From CAWEBF01 sp963807235 (GTDB taxonomy: Bacteria; Acidobacteriota; Vicinamibacteria; Vicinamibacterales; UBA2999), in assembly GCA_963807235.1 (NCBI GenBank), contig CAWEBF010000015.1:248001-312000 (forward strand): a stretch of 64,000 bases of DNA, read 5' to 3'. Below the pieces are notes generated by a model. It ran no database searches, was not told the DNA's origin, and saw only the letters and a program-made list of their open reading frames with translations. A program made the position numbers and the translations under genes. Shown in pieces: positions 1-8,503 of the stretch. Position 1 is the first letter of the stretch; every line of letters begins with the position of its first letter.

Positions 1-116
1 CAGATGACCTTCGTGAGGCCCGCCTCGACCAGCACCGAGCCTTCGGCGTGGGCCAGGTAGTTCGGCGTGATTCGCGACGGGCGAAGCTGCTCTGGCAGGC
101 GATTGTCGGCGCGCAT
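1..116 (-). CDS. rph: RNase PH, N-terminal part (cut by window edge)
   Basis: The reverse strand from an ATG at 116 reads MRADNRLPEQLRP, then RITPNYLAHAEGSVLVE and LTKVI, which is the well-known amino terminus of ribonuclease PH. The enzyme is a phosphorolytic 3'-5' exonuclease that trims tRNA 3' ends. Only 38 residues lie inside the window; the phosphate-binding arginines and the rest of the fold lie beyond base 1. It is the last visible gene of a leftward run with the GerMN protein and the amidase, 85 bases behind the GerMN stop, so it may be co-transcribed with them. Identity rests on this short N-terminal match alone. Confidence 0.85.
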   Translation of the reverse strand, partial: MRADNRLPEQLRPSRITPNYLAHAEGSVLVEAGLTKVI

Positions 117-156
117 ATCGCACTACTCTAGCAGGCTGGTGCACTCACCTGCCTCC

Positions 157-191
157 CGGCTTCCGGCTTCCGGCTCCCGACCCCCGGCTGG
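157..191. repeat. 7-bp tandem array S1 behind the GerMN gene
   Basis: Five consecutive 7-mers run in perfect register: CGGCTTC, CGGCTTC, CGGCTCC, CGACCCC, CGGCTGG. The array starts about 11 bases beyond the stop codon of the leftward GerMN gene and precedes rph. It belongs to the family of heptad arrays found behind many genes of this window. Confidence 0.8.
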
Positions 192-201
192 GGTCGTCTG
201 G

Positions 202-780
202 TCAGCGGCTTTCGGTGACGACGAGCGAGAGATCTGGCGCGAGGGGATGCGAGACGTCGAGATGACCCGCCAGCGTTTCGACCTCTTCGCCTTCGACGAG
301 CAGCTGCACGCGCCGAACGGCGCGCAGGTTCGTCGTGACGGCGTTGACCAGCGCGGCGACGGTCAGCGCCTCGCCGAACGAGCCGCCGGGATGCGCCGAC
401 CGCACCTCGGAACTGAGGTCCAGAAACGCGTCGCCACGGCCATCCACGTAGAACGCCCGAAGGCGCGTGCCCGCGGGCACGACGCGGACGACGCCCGCGG
501 GGGGATCCGCGAGGACCGCCTGGAGGATCGCTTCGCCCTGCGCCGCGACGGTCGGCGCCAGCGGCACCTCGACCCGCGTGGCCACCAGTCCGCTCCCACT
601 CGTAGCGCCGAAGAAGATGGTGGCGTTGATGTGCGCCGTGGGCGCGGCCGAGGGTGCGGGCTCGCCAGTGACGACGACAGGCGGCCCTCCCGTTGCCTGG
701 AAGATCAACAACGCGGCCCAGGCGAAGGCTGCGAGCGCCACGACGCCGGCGGCCGCCGCGGCGATGCGCCAGAGAGTCAT
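202..780 (-). CDS. GerMN-domain exported protein
   Basis: The 192-residue product begins MTLWRIAAAAAGVVALAA, an N-terminal membrane anchor or signal segment, followed by a short Ala/Pro linker. From about residue 45 it resembles a GerMN (Gmad1/sporulation-germination) domain, with ATIFFGATSG, LVATRVEVPL and a central FYVDGRGDAFLDLSSEV stretch that matches the family's conserved core. GerMN domains occur in exported proteins of non-sporulating bacteria too, often near cell-wall amidases. Its ATG overlaps the stop codon of the upstream amidase gene by four bases (ATGA), so the two are translationally coupled, which supports a joint role in the envelope. The exact biochemical role is not known. 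Confidence 0.8.
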   Translation of the reverse strand: MTLWRIAAAAAGVVALAAFAWAALLIFQATGGPPVVVTGEPAPSAAPTAHINATIFFGATSGSGLVATRVEVPLAPTVAAQGEAILQAVLADPPAGVVRVVPAGTRLRAFYVDGRGDAFLDLSSEVRSAHPGGSFGEALTVAALVNAVTTNLRAVRRVQLLVEGEEVETLAGHLDVSHPLAPDLSLVVTESR

Positions 781-1595
781 CGGGACGTGGGCCGGCGGGC
801 GCGGGACGACGGGTCGAAGCCCAGCACGGCGTCCACGAGAGCCTGCGCCAACGCCGCCTGACGAACATCCGCGGCGGCGACCTTCTCCTCGTTACGGTTC
901 GACACGTAGCCCAGGTCCACGAGAGCGGCCGGCAGGTTCACCGCCATGAGGGGACGAAGCGGCGCCTGGTAGACGCGGCGTGGTCCCAAGGGCGCCATGC
1001 GCTCCAGGCGTTCGCCGATTTCCTGCGCGAGGCCCGCGGCAATATCGGCGTGGCGCACCTGCGCCTGATCCCACGCCACGAGCACCACACGCCGTGTGCC
1101 GCTTCCTGCCAGTGGCACCAGGAGCGATCGATCCTCTACAGCGGGCACGGGAACCGGCTGGTCCGGAACGGGGAACGATCCCACTTCGGCGCCGGTGGTG
1201 AGCGGCGACGGGCTGGCGTTGGCGTGCAGGCTGATGAAGAGTGACGCGCCCGCGCCGTTGGCAAATGCGGCCCGTTGCATCAGCGGGATCTGACGGTCGT
1301 CTTCGCGCGTCAGCAGCACTCGTACGCCGCGGTCGGCGCCGAGCGCTTTCACTCGCTGGGCCACGCTGAGCGTGAGGCGTTTTTCTTCCATGCCCGCGGG
1401 GCCCACGGCGCCGCGATCGTCGCCCCCGTGTCCGGGATCGATCACGACGGTCATCGCCGGCGGAGCGCTGGCCGCGGGGTCCCCTGGGACGACCTGGCCG
1501 GAAGGTGCCAGCTGTCCAGACGCCGCCAGCGCGACGCCCGAGACCGCTGCCAGCAGCAGGATGATGCCTTCGGCAAGCCGCATCGTGGCCAGCAT
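777..1595 (-). CDS. N-acetylmuramoyl-L-alanine amidase (Amidase_3)
   Basis: The product is a zinc amidase that cleaves the bond between N-acetylmuramic acid and the peptide stem. The Amidase_3 signature is clear: VVIDPGHGGDDRGAVG (first zinc histidine), GMEEKRLTLSVA (zinc glutamate), FISLHANA (second zinc histidine) and LGYVSNRNEE with the catalytic glutamate. A hydrophobic export segment (LAEGIILLLAAVSGVALA) follows the start. I chose the ATG at 1595 because the longer reading to 1676 adds residues with no signal character; 1583 is also possible. It is coupled to the GerMN gene by a 4-base overlap and diverges from the GIY-YIG gene across about 180 bases. Confidence 0.9.
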   Translation of the reverse strand: MLATMRLAEGIILLLAAVSGVALAASGQLAPSGQVVPGDPAASAPPAMTVVIDPGHGGDDRGAVGPAGMEEKRLTLSVAQRVKALGADRGVRVLLTREDDRQIPLMQRAAFANGAGASLFISLHANASPSPLTTGAEVGSFPVPDQPVPVPAVEDRSLLVPLAGSGTRRVVLVAWDQAQVRHADIAAGLAQEIGERLERMAPLGPRRVYQAPLRPLMAVNLPAALVDLGYVSNRNEEKVAAADVRQAALAQALVDAVLGFDPSSRARRPTSR

Positions 1596-1776
1596 ACGGC
1601 GGTGTGGCACTTCTCGCAACGCGCCGCGCATTTGGGCGACGACGGATTGGCGATGCATCGCGACGAGCTCAACCATGCGACGCGCCCTTGCCGGCGCAAA
1701 CCGGCACTGCCCGCCGGGATCTCACGCCGGCGCGCATCCGCCGCGCAGAGGGGCCGGGTCTTGCAAACACCGCGGC

Positions 1777-2043
1777 GTGTCCGCTGACGTCAAGCGATTC
1801 GTCTACGTGCTCCAGAGCGTACCGCAGCCCGATCGTCAGTTCGTCGAGTCCACGGCGAACGTGCCGGCTCGCGTCGCGAGCCACAACGCCGGCCACTCAC
1901 CGCTCACCGCCGCGTGCCGGCCGTGGCGGCTCGTGACAGTCGTGCAGTTCGGTACGGAGAGCGCGGCGCTTCGATTCGAGAAGTTCCTCAAGACGGGGGC
2001 GGGTCGCGCGCTGGCCCGCCAGTTCTTCGTCAGGCTGCAGTGA
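1777..2043 (+). CDS. GIY-YIG-like protein with a degraded second motif
   Basis: The 88-residue protein starts with GTG and reads KRFVYVLQSVPQPDRQFVES, then RVASHNAG and CRPWRLV, the order of a small UPF0213/URI-type GIY-YIG nuclease. The usual first motif Tyr is kept (VYVLQ), but the second motif, normally Y-x-G, here is FVES, losing both the tyrosine and the glycine. The arginine and the HN-x-G element that follow are present. The loss suggests a catalytically altered or inactive member, unless a sequence error is involved. It converges with the anti-sigma factor gene, with only seven bases between the stop codons. Confidence 0.65.
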   Translation: MSADVKRFVYVLQSVPQPDRQFVESTANVPARVASHNAGHSPLTAACRPWRLVTVVQFGTESAALRFEKFLKTGAGRALARQFFVRLQ

Positions 2044-2050
2044 GAGCACC

Positions 2051-3235
2051 CTAGGGCAATCGAATCCAGGTCCGCCCGCCGTCCACGGTGCGCCAGGCAC
2101 GCCCGTCGGCCGCCTGCACGCTCGCCGTGGACGCATCGACCGCCTGCACCCGCGTCAGGGGTGCCGCGGCCGGAGGCACCGCTCGCGTGAACCGCCGGCC
2201 GTCCGTGGAAACGAGCACGAGCCCACCTTGCCCAACCAGCCAGCTCACACCGCGCCCGGGCGACGCGCCGCTGGTCACGTTCTCGAGATCGACAGGCGTG
2301 ACGCCCGTGGCCGGCAGCCACATCCCGCCGCTGTCGGACGACACCTCGAGAACGGCGCCTGTGATTCGCCAGCGCCACCCGCCGTCGGGCGACGAGAACG
2401 CAACAGGGGCGTTCGCCGCCTTTGCCAAGGGAACCGATAGACGCGCGGTGGCCGGCGAGAATCCCTCGGACCGGGCGCGGGCCGGCGTGGGCGCAGCCGC
2501 GGCAAGCTCCTGCTTGGCACGGTCGGATTCGGCACTGACAGTGGCACGGTCGGCAGTGGCGGCAGTGGCACTGTCACGAGCATTGGCGCCAGCCTGAGGG
2601 GCCGGTGGCGAAGCCACCGGCGGCGGCGCCGCGGGCACGGTCGAGCGCTCCAGCGCGGCTGACTGATCGATTGCCACCGGAACCGACGCAACATTCCGTT
2701 CTTGCGTCGCCGCCGGACCGTTGGCGCGAGACTGGAGATCGGCGAGGTCCCCGCTTCGCCGGTCGGCGCGTTCCGCGGGGGCGGACGGGCTCGCAGGCAG
2801 TGTCTGTTCGGGCCCAGCTTCGCGGGCCGAGCGCGACGGCACCGGCGCGGCCGACGGTTCCTCCAGGCGCGCCATCTGGCGCTCGACGGCTGTGCCCGGC
2901 GCGGGCTGCTGCGCCCACCGCGTGCCCGCCATCCAGACACCGACGACCAGCACCGCCGCAGCCGCAAACGGCAGCGCCGCGCGGGTCCATGCGCGCGATT
3001 GCGAGGCCACGGCCGGCGCCGTTGCGGCGTAGGCGCCAAGCAGGGTCTGGCAGGCCGGGCACGCAGCCAGGTGCGCCTCGAGCTTCGCCGACTCGGCCTC
3101 GGGGAGACCCCGGTCAAGCCACGCGGCCAACTCCTCCGCGGTGACGCACGGGCCGTCAGCTGCCACGGCGGTCCCGGGGCGTGCTTCCCGCAGCAGCCGT
3201 TCGATCGCGTGATTCCGGTCGGGTTGGTTCGGCAC
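2051..3235 (-). CDS. Anti-sigma factor: zinc finger, TM segment, propeller-like C-terminus
   Basis: This 394-residue protein opens with a cytoplasmic zf-HC2 anti-sigma domain: ELAAWLDRGLPEAE, then HLAACPACQ with the H-x3-C-x2-C zinc ligands at about residues 55-62. A transmembrane helix (PFAAAAVLVVGVWMAG) follows near residue 90. A Pro/Ala-rich linker leads to a periplasmic C-terminal part (about 275-394) with BNR/Ycf48-like repeats such as SSPDGGWRWRI, VSSDSGGMW, VSTDGRRFTR and TVDGGRTW. It lies six bases behind the sigma factor gene in the same direction, the classical sigma/anti-sigma order. It probably holds the sigma factor at the membrane and senses an envelope signal through the propeller. 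Part of the linker may derive from a dispersed repeat (2792-2828). Confidence 0.85.
   Translation of the reverse strand: MPNQPDRNHAIERLLREARPGTAVAADGPCVTAEELAAWLDRGLPEAESAKLEAHLAACPACQTLLGAYAATAPAVASQSRAWTRAALPFAAAAVLVVGVWMAGTRWAQQPAPGTAVERQMARLEEPSAAPVPSRSAREAGPEQTLPASPSAPAERADRRSGDLADLQSRANGPAATQERNVASVPVAIDQSAALERSTVPAAPPPVASPPAPQAGANARDSATAATADRATVSAESDRAKQELAAAAPTPARARSEGFSPATARLSVPLAKAANAPVAFSSPDGGWRWRITGAVLEVSSDSGGMWLPATGVTPVDLENVTSGASPGRGVSWLVGQGGLVLVSTDGRRFTRAVPPAAAPLTRVQAVDASTASVQAADGRAWRTVDGGRTWIRLP
2792..2828 (-). repeat. Possible in-frame copy (G) of the dispersed palindromic element
   Basis: The plus strand reads CGCAGGCAGTGTCTG followed by GGCCC-a-GC, loop TTC, GC-GGGCC. This matches the element at 17132-17211 (CGCTAGGCAGTGTC, then a hairpin with loop TTC) over most positions. 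The copy lies inside the anti-sigma factor gene. Its translation AREAGPEQTLPA resembles ARSAGQKTLP encoded by the copy at 27330. Homology is probable, not certain. Confidence 0.45.
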
Positions 3236-3241
3236 GGTCTT

Positions 3242-4039
3242 CTAATCCTTAGAACGGACGGCAACCGCGCTCTTGCGATCCGCGAGCCATTCCCGCAGAT
3301 CCAGCGGGCCGGCGTCCTCGACCACGGTCGCGAAACACTGGGCGATGGTGGGCGCATCAAGCCCGGCGTCTTCCGCCAACTGGCGCTCGACGTCCTGGCG
3401 GATGGCGTGGCGCGTCCGGGCCAGGTGCCGGGACACCGTGGCCTCGTGCTCGCCGAGGGCACGCCCTATCTGGTTCAACGTCAGGTTCTGGGCATAGTAG
3501 CAGGACAATCGCAGCCGATCGCGCGGCGCCAGCCCGGCCACGGCGCGGCCAAGCGCACGGCGCATCAAGGCCACGAAACCCGTCCGCTCGCCGGGTGTCT
3601 CCGCCGGCTCCGCGCTCGTGGGTTCGTAGGGCGTGTCGGACAACGGTTCCGTACGCCGGAGCGATCGGAGACGATCCACGTGCCGCTGCGCGAGCACGGT
3701 TCGCAGCCACGTGGCAAGGCTGCTGCGCCCATGGAAGTAGCGCAGCAGCGACTTGCGTGTGCCTGAGGCATCCGCCAATCCGTACAGTTCGCCGTACAAG
3801 GCGTCCGCAAGCTCACGCGTGCCGCCGGTGGGATCGATGGCGTCGGCCGCACGCAACAGCACGGGCCGATAGCGCGCGATGAACTGCTCCCACGCGGGCT
3901 CGAGACCCTCGATGCACGCGGTCGCCAGCGCGAGATCCTCGAGATGCAGCGCGCCGACGTATTTCCCGATCGCGCCCGCATCCCGCGCCACTGCGGCGTG
4001 CGTGACGCTGCGCTCGAGCGCTGCCTGCCAGAGCGACAC
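3242..4039 (-). CDS. ECF-like RNA polymerase sigma factor
   Basis: The 265-residue protein has a sigma-70 region 2 (EQFIARYRPVLLRAADAI, then SLATWLRTVLAQRHVDRLRS around residue 110) and a region 4 helix-turn-helix (LAPRDRLRLSCYYAQNLT, then IGRALGEHEATVSRHLART around 190-220). The spacing fits an ECF-type factor with an extra N-terminal and C-terminal extension; the C-terminal tail (GPLDLREWLADRK) is typical of acidobacterial and myxobacterial members. The start is GTG at 4039. The downstream gene encodes a zinc-finger membrane anti-sigma factor, which sets the regulatory context. Regulon unknown. Confidence 0.88.
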   Translation of the reverse strand: MSLWQAALERSVTHAAVARDAGAIGKYVGALHLEDLALATACIEGLEPAWEQFIARYRPVLLRAADAIDPTGGTRELADALYGELYGLADASGTRKSLLRYFHGRSSLATWLRTVLAQRHVDRLRSLRRTEPLSDTPYEPTSAEPAETPGERTGFVALMRRALGRAVAGLAPRDRLRLSCYYAQNLTLNQIGRALGEHEATVSRHLARTRHAIRQDVERQLAEDAGLDAPTIAQCFATVVEDAGPLDLREWLADRKSAVAVRSKD

Positions 4040-4165
4040 ACTGAGCCCCCAGCGGCGCGCGCCCGCGGCGCGATGGAGCCGAGCTACCTCATGTGTACCA
4101 GCAAGGTGCCACCACCACGGAAAAAACTGGTAGCCTCAGATCACTCCCCCACGGAAAGGACCGTC

Positions 4166-4762
4166 ATGCGGATTGGACGAGTTCTGCTTCTCTGCGGCCT
4201 GACAGTTGCCGCACTGCCGGCGCCGGCGCTGGCCGATGCCTACTTCGCTCCGTATATCGGCGCGAACTTCGGTGGCGACGTAGGGCGCCCGCTGAACGAC
4301 GCGGTACGCGATCGCAACCGGGCGGCCATCGGCGCGACGATTGGCGGCATGGGCGGCGGCGTGTTCGGCGTCGAACTCGACGTCAGCTACACATGGAACT
4401 TCTACCCGGGGCCGGAGGGAGGCGACGACGGCAATCTGGTGACGTTCGTGCCGGCCCTGGTCCTGGGTATCCCCCTGGGCGGCCAGAGCGGGCCCGGCAT
4501 CCGGCCATTCGTGCTGGCCGGGGCTGGCCTGGTGCGAAGGAACTTCGACGCCGGGACGCTGACCTCGTTTTCGCAGAACGACCTCGCCTATACGCTCGGG
4601 GGCGGCGTGATGGGCTTCTTCAGCAACTCCATCGGCATTCGCGGCGACGTCCGATACATCCGCAACTTCAGCGTGGACGACTTCGACCTGACCGGCATCG
4701 ACTTCGAGCGCGGCACCTTCAACTTCAGCCGGGCCAGCGCGGGGATCATTTTTCGATTCTGA
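4166..4762 (+). CDS. Outer-membrane beta-barrel protein
   Basis: The 198-residue protein has a clear signal peptide (MRIGRVLLLCGLTVAALPAP, cleavage near ALA-DA) and then an OmpA/OMP_b-brl-like small barrel: FAPYIGANFGGD, GVFGVELDVSYTW, PFVLAGAGLVRR, YTLGGGVMGFF and GIRGDVRYIRNF, ending in the terminal aromatic IIFRF that targets barrels to the BAM machinery. I chose ATG 4166 because the ribosome-binding site GGAAAGGA stands seven bases upstream and the signal peptide starts there. Ligand or function is unknown. A heptad array with a hairpin begins directly after the stop. Confidence 0.85.
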   Translation: MRIGRVLLLCGLTVAALPAPALADAYFAPYIGANFGGDVGRPLNDAVRDRNRAAIGATIGGMGGGVFGVELDVSYTWNFYPGPEGGDDGNLVTFVPALVLGIPLGGQSGPGIRPFVLAGAGLVRRNFDAGTLTSFSQNDLAYTLGGGVMGFFSNSIGIRGDVRYIRNFSVDDFDLTGIDFERGTFNFSRASAGIIFRF

Positions 4763-4764
4763 CC

Positions 4765-4814
4765 GGTCTACAGTCTACGGTCTACGGTCTCCGGTCCCGC
4801 CAAGGACCGGAGAC
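4765..4814. repeat. 7-bp tandem array S2 ending in an 11-bp stem-loop
   Basis: Five 7-mers in register follow the stop codon after two bases: GGTCTAC, AGTCTAC, GGTCTAC, GGTCTCC, GGTCCCG. The last two units pair with a downstream copy: GTCTCCGGTCC (4787-4797) and GGACCGGAGAC (4804-4814) form a perfect 11-bp stem with a 6-base loop. No T-run follows, so if this terminates transcription it is not a textbook intrinsic terminator. Confidence 0.75.
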
Positions 4815-4856
4815 TGAAATGCTCCTCGGGCGGCGCGTCGATGCACAATAGGCAGC

Positions 4857-5333
4857 ATGTACACGCCGCTGCTCGTCCTCCATTCGTGGCTCCGCTGGGT
4901 GGTGTTGCTCCTGGCGCTCCTTGCCGTCGGACGGGCGCTCATCGGCGTTAACACGCGGCGGCCGTTCACACCCGTCGACGAGAGCCGGGGCCGCCTGTTC
5001 GTCACCGCGTTTGACGTGCAATTCCTGGTGGGCCTGATCCTCTATCTGTGGGCAAGCCCGTTCACCACGGAGGCCTTCCTCGACATGGGCGCGGCGATGC
5101 GTAACGCGCCGCTCCGGTACTTCGTGGTCGAGCACCCGTTCGGCATGGTGGCGGCGCTCGGCTTCGCCCACGTGGGCCGTGTGCGCCTGAAGCGCGCGAC
5201 CGACAGCGCCCAGCGCCACAAGACGGCGCTCATCTTCTTCGGGCTGGCGCTCGCGCTCATGCTGGTGTCGATTCCCTGGCCGGGACTTCCCGCCGGCAGG
5301 CCGCTCTTCCGGGGCTTCTCCGCTGTCGAATAA
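4857..5333 (+). CDS. Four-helix membrane protein (often labelled cytochrome B-like)
   Basis: The 158-residue protein has about four hydrophobic segments: residues 5-25 (LHSWLRWVVLLLALLAV), 50-66 (FDVQFLVGLILYLWA), 95-112 (EHPFGMVAALGFAHVG) and 125-145 (ALIFFGLALALMLVS). Conserved-looking histidines in LHSWLRW, VEHPFGM, FAHVGR and QRHK could bind haem or metal. I recall this arrangement from small bacterial proteins annotated as cytochrome B, but no biochemical role can be read from it. It stands alone between an outer-membrane protein and an oxidoreductase, both on the same strand. Confidence 0.7.
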   Translation: MYTPLLVLHSWLRWVVLLLALLAVGRALIGVNTRRPFTPVDESRGRLFVTAFDVQFLVGLILYLWASPFTTEAFLDMGAAMRNAPLRYFVVEHPFGMVAALGFAHVGRVRLKRATDSAQRHKTALIFFGLALALMLVSIPWPGLPAGRPLFRGFSAVE

Positions 5334-5349
5334 CGGTTTGATCCCGTAA

Positions 5350-6346
5350 GTGCCGTCAGCGACGCCCCTTCGACTCGCGTTCCTCGGATGCGGGTTCATC
5401 ACCGCGGTGCACAGCCGGCACGTGCGGGCGCTCGGCGGCGCCATCGCGTGCGCCTACGCCAGCCGCGACGCCACCAAGGCTGAATCGTTCAACACCCGCT
5501 TCGGCGGCATCGGCCACTATGGCTCGTACCGGAGCTGCGATAGGCGATCCCTCGATCGATGCCGTCGTAGTCGCCGTACCGCCGGCTCTCCACTTGCCCT
5601 TGACGCTCGAAGCGCTGGCTGCCGGGAAACACGTGCTGGTCGAGAAGCCCGCGTTCCCGACCATGCGTGGGTTCGAAGCCGCGGTCGAGGCGCGCGATCG
5701 GGCGCAGCGCGTGGTGATGGTCGGCGAGAACGACCACTACAAGCCGCTGGCGGTGCTGCTCCGCCGCCTCCTGGCCGACGGCGCAATCGGCCAGCTGGTC
5801 TTCGCCCAGTTCACCACGCTGGCCCACCGGCTCAAGACCGCGGACGATTGGCGCAACGACGAGGCGATGGCTGGTGGCGATGCGTTCTTCGAGGAAGGCA
5901 TCCACTGGCTCCACATCGCGTCGAGCCTCGGCCCGTCTATCTCCGCCATCGAGGGGTACCGGCCGACGCCTTTGCGGGAAGGCCCGGATCGCCGCGCCAA
6001 GAGCATGATGGTGGCGTTTCGCTACGACAACGGCGCCGTGGGCTCGCTGCTCTACTCGCGCGAGATTCCGTCGCTCTTCCGGGGCCTCCGCCTGTCCAAG
6101 CTCTACGGACGCGAAGGCGTGATCACATTCGAGTCCAACGGGCTCTTCGTCGCCGTGCGCGGTCGCGGCCTGCCGCGCGTGCACCTGCCCGGGTGGAGCG
6201 ACATTCGGGGATACCGCGCCATGTACCGTGACTTCGCGCGCGCCATCCGCGAGCGGGCGATACCCGAGATGAGCCTCGAGCGGGCCATCGCCGACCAGCG
6301 TCTGATGGACGCGGTGTACGGGACCGCGGCGCCGGCCCCGGTCTAA
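5350..6346 (+). CDS. Gfo/Idh/MocA-family oxidoreductase (one frameshift)
   Basis: An NAD(P)-dependent sugar or inositol dehydrogenase-like protein of about 332 residues. The N-terminus from GTG 5350 reads LRLAFLGCGFITAVHSRHVR, the Rossmann nucleotide site. After about 5530 the frame changes and continues SIDAVVVAVPPALHL, then LAAGKHVLVEKP (the family's EKP motif), NDHYKPLAVLL and DAFFEEGIHWLHI. One extra C near 5529-5530 (TACCGGAGC) would explain the break: without it the protein reads smoothly from HYGSY into GAAIGDPSID. I take it as one gene with a sequence error, though a real inactivating mutation cannot be excluded. The GMC oxidoreductase follows 24 bases downstream. Confidence 0.85.
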
Positions 6347-6370
6347 CAGCCCGTGGTGCGGCAGCTCCGC

Positions 6371-7935
6371 ATGGCATCCAGCGATTCCTACGACGTCATC
6401 ATCATCGGCTCGGGCGCGGGCGGCGGGACGATGGCGCACGCGCTGGCGCCGACCGGCGCCCGCATCCTCCTCGTCGAACGCGGGGACTTCGTGCCACAGG
6501 AGGACGCCAACTGGGATCCGGCGGCCGTGTGGAAGGAGCTGCGCTACCGCGCCACCGAGCGCTGGCTCGACGCCAACGGCCGCGAGTTCCGGCCGTACAT
6601 GCACTACGGCGTCGGGGGCAACTCGAAGTATCTGGGGCAGCGTGCTCTACCGGCTCCGACGCGAGGACTTCCTGCAGATGGAGCACGCGGACGGCATCTC
6701 GCCGGCGTGGCCGATCGACTACGAGACGCTGGCGCCCTATTACGACGCCGCCGAGCGTCTGTACTCGGTGCACGGGCAGTCCGGCATCGATCCGACCGAG
6801 CCGCCCCGCTCTCCGTATCCCCACGCGCCCGTGCCGCACGCGCCGCGGATCGCCGAGCTGGTCGAGGCGCTTCGCGCACGGGGCCTGCACCCGGCGCCGT
6901 TGCCCCTCGGGTTGCGCGAACCGGGCGCACCCGGCGGGTGCGTGCTCTGCAACACCTGCAATTCGTTTCCCTGCCGGCTGCTGGCCAAGAGCGAAGCCGA
7001 CGTCTGCTGCGTGCGTCCGGCGCTGACGCGCCCCAACGTGACCCTGGCGACACGCACGCTCGCCCGGCGGCTGCTCACCGACGCGTCGGGAGCACGCGTC
7101 GAGAGCGTGGAGGTGGAGCACGACGGTGCGGTCCGCCGCGTGAAGGCGTCCGTCGTCGTCGTGTCGGCCGGTGCGGTGCAGTCGGCGGCGCTTCTGCTGC
7201 GGTCGGCGTCCGACCGCCACCCTGGCGGCCTCGCGAACTCGTCGGACCTCGTCGGCCGCCGCTACATGGCCCACCTGGCCACGATGCTCCAGGGCTTCGA
7301 CCCCCGGCGCGTGAACGACACGGTGTTCCAGAAGACCGTCGCGATCAACGACTTCTACTTCGGGGCACCGAACGCACCGTACCCGCTCGGCCACATCCAG
7401 TCCCAGGGACGCACGCACGGAGTCATGGCGCAGACCGTGGTGCCGTTGGTGCCGCTGTGGGCCTACAACGCCTGGGTGGCGCGCGGCGTGGACTGGCTGG
7501 TGATGTCCGAGGATCTGCCGCGCTTCGACAACCGCGTGACGATCGAGCCAGACGGCCGGATCCGGCTGACCTATCGGCCCAACAACCTCGGGCCGCACCG
7601 GATGCTCGTCCAGCGCTGGTCGCGGCTCCTCAAGGAACTCGGGTTCTGGGTGGTCATGAAACACGGAGCCGCCGGTCGCATCGGCGTTCTTCAAAGCCCC
7701 GCGCACCTGGCCCAGAACACCACGCATCAGTGCGGCACGCTGGCGTTCGGCACCGACCCGCGGACCTCGGTGCTCGACCCGTTCTGTCGCAGCCACGACG
7801 TGGAGAACCTGTTCGTCGTGGACGCGTCCTTCTTCCCGTCGTCGGCGGCGGTGAACCCGGCGCTGACCATCATCGCGCAGGCACTCCGCGTCGCGGACCA
7901 CATCGTCGACCACCGATCTTCGTGGAGGCGGTTAG
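6371..7935 (+). CDS. GMC-family FAD oxidoreductase (frameshifted)
   Basis: The protein begins SYDVIIIGSGAGGGTMAHAL, the FAD dinucleotide-binding motif, then HYGVGGNSKY. One base too many near 6631 breaks the frame; the other frame continues WGSVLYRLRREDF and carries the rest. That includes GHIQSQGRTHGVMAQ, HQCGTLAFGTDP and VVDASFFPSSAAVNPALTI, the C-terminal GMC signature with the catalytic histidine region. The family oxidises alcohols and sugars and often partners with a small gluconate-2-dehydrogenase-type subunit, which I do not see here. The in-frame stop is also unclear: the nearest stop at 7933-7935 needs a second shift. Upstream is the Gfo/Idh/MocA gene, suggesting a sugar-oxidation operon. 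Confidence 0.85.
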
Positions 7936-7940
7936 ACAGG

Positions 7941-7975
7941 CCTGGCGCCCGGAGCCCGGAGCCTGGAGCCCAGAA
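7941..7975. repeat. 7-bp tandem array S3
   Basis: Five 7-mers in register: CCTGGCG, CCCGGAG, CCCGGAG, CCTGGAG, CCCAGAA. On the other strand the units read GGCTCCA/GGCTCCG, the same motif class as the array at 13143-13184. It fills the gap between the GMC gene and the VOC gene and abuts the latter's ribosome-binding site AAGGAGAGG (7974-7982). Confidence 0.8.
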
Positions 7976-7987
7976 GGAGAGGTCATC

Positions 7988-8503
7988 TTGCGAGCCCGTT
8001 CCTTCAGTCACGTCGGCATCACGGTCGCGGACTTCAACCGGACCGTGCGGTTCTACTGGGAGGTATTCGGGTGCCCGCTCGTCGGCGTCGCGGATACGCC
8101 CGTCGAACGCGTGCGGTCGTTCTTCGGCGTGGATGCCGGCGCGCCCACCTGCAAGATCGGCTGGATCCGGGTGCCGGGGGGCGGCGTGCTCGGAGATCTT
8201 CGAGTTCAAGCCGGACAGCCGCCGACGTCGATTCCGTGGAACCGCGTGGGGCTGACGCACTTCATCTTCAACGTCCGGAACACGCAGCGCTGGTACGAGT
8301 ACCTGACCGGACGAGGCGTCGAGTGCCTGTCGCGGCCCGAACGGTCGCCTCGCGGCCACTCCTTCTTCTTCGCTCGCGATCCCGACGGCACGCTGATCGA
8401 GCTGATCGACCTGGGCTACATGTACTACGTGGTGAAGTGGCTCGGCCCGCTCGGCGGCTGGTTGTTTCGCCGGGGCCGGTACCGTCAGGTACCTAGCTCG
8501 TGA
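7988..8503 (+). CDS. VOC/glyoxalase-family protein (compensating indel pair)
   Basis: The product of about 171 residues starts with TTG at 7988, six bases behind a strong AAGGAGAGG. It reads FSHVGITVADFNRTVRFYW and GLTHFIFNVRNTQRWYEYL, the two metal-histidine half-sites of a vicinal-oxygen-chelate fold, and later FFFARDPDGTLIELIDLG with the C-terminal metal glutamate. Between 8192 and 8220 the reading slips: the frame giving EIFEFKPDS, the expected family motif, is used for only about nine codons and then returns. An extra G (GTGCTCGGAG) and a missing C (AGCCGCC) would restore one open frame. Substrate unknown. Confidence 0.8.
   Translation: MRARSFSHVGITVADFNRTVRFYWEVFGCPLVGVADTPVERVRSFFGVDAGAPTCKIGWIRVPGGGVLGDLRVQAGQPPTSIPWNRVGLTHFIFNVRNTQRWYEYLTGRGVECLSRPERSPRGHSFFFARDPDGTLIELIDLGYMYYVVKWLGPLGGWLFRRGRYRQVPSS

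Noticed and set aside
67..949. Plus-strand Arg-rich frames opposite the GerMN and amidase genes
   Set aside because: They are antisense shadows without motifs; the minus-strand genes have clear domains and a coupled overlap.
4801..4851. Plus-strand frame bridging the outer-membrane protein and the next gene
   Set aside because: It runs through the heptad array and stem-loop without a start or motif.
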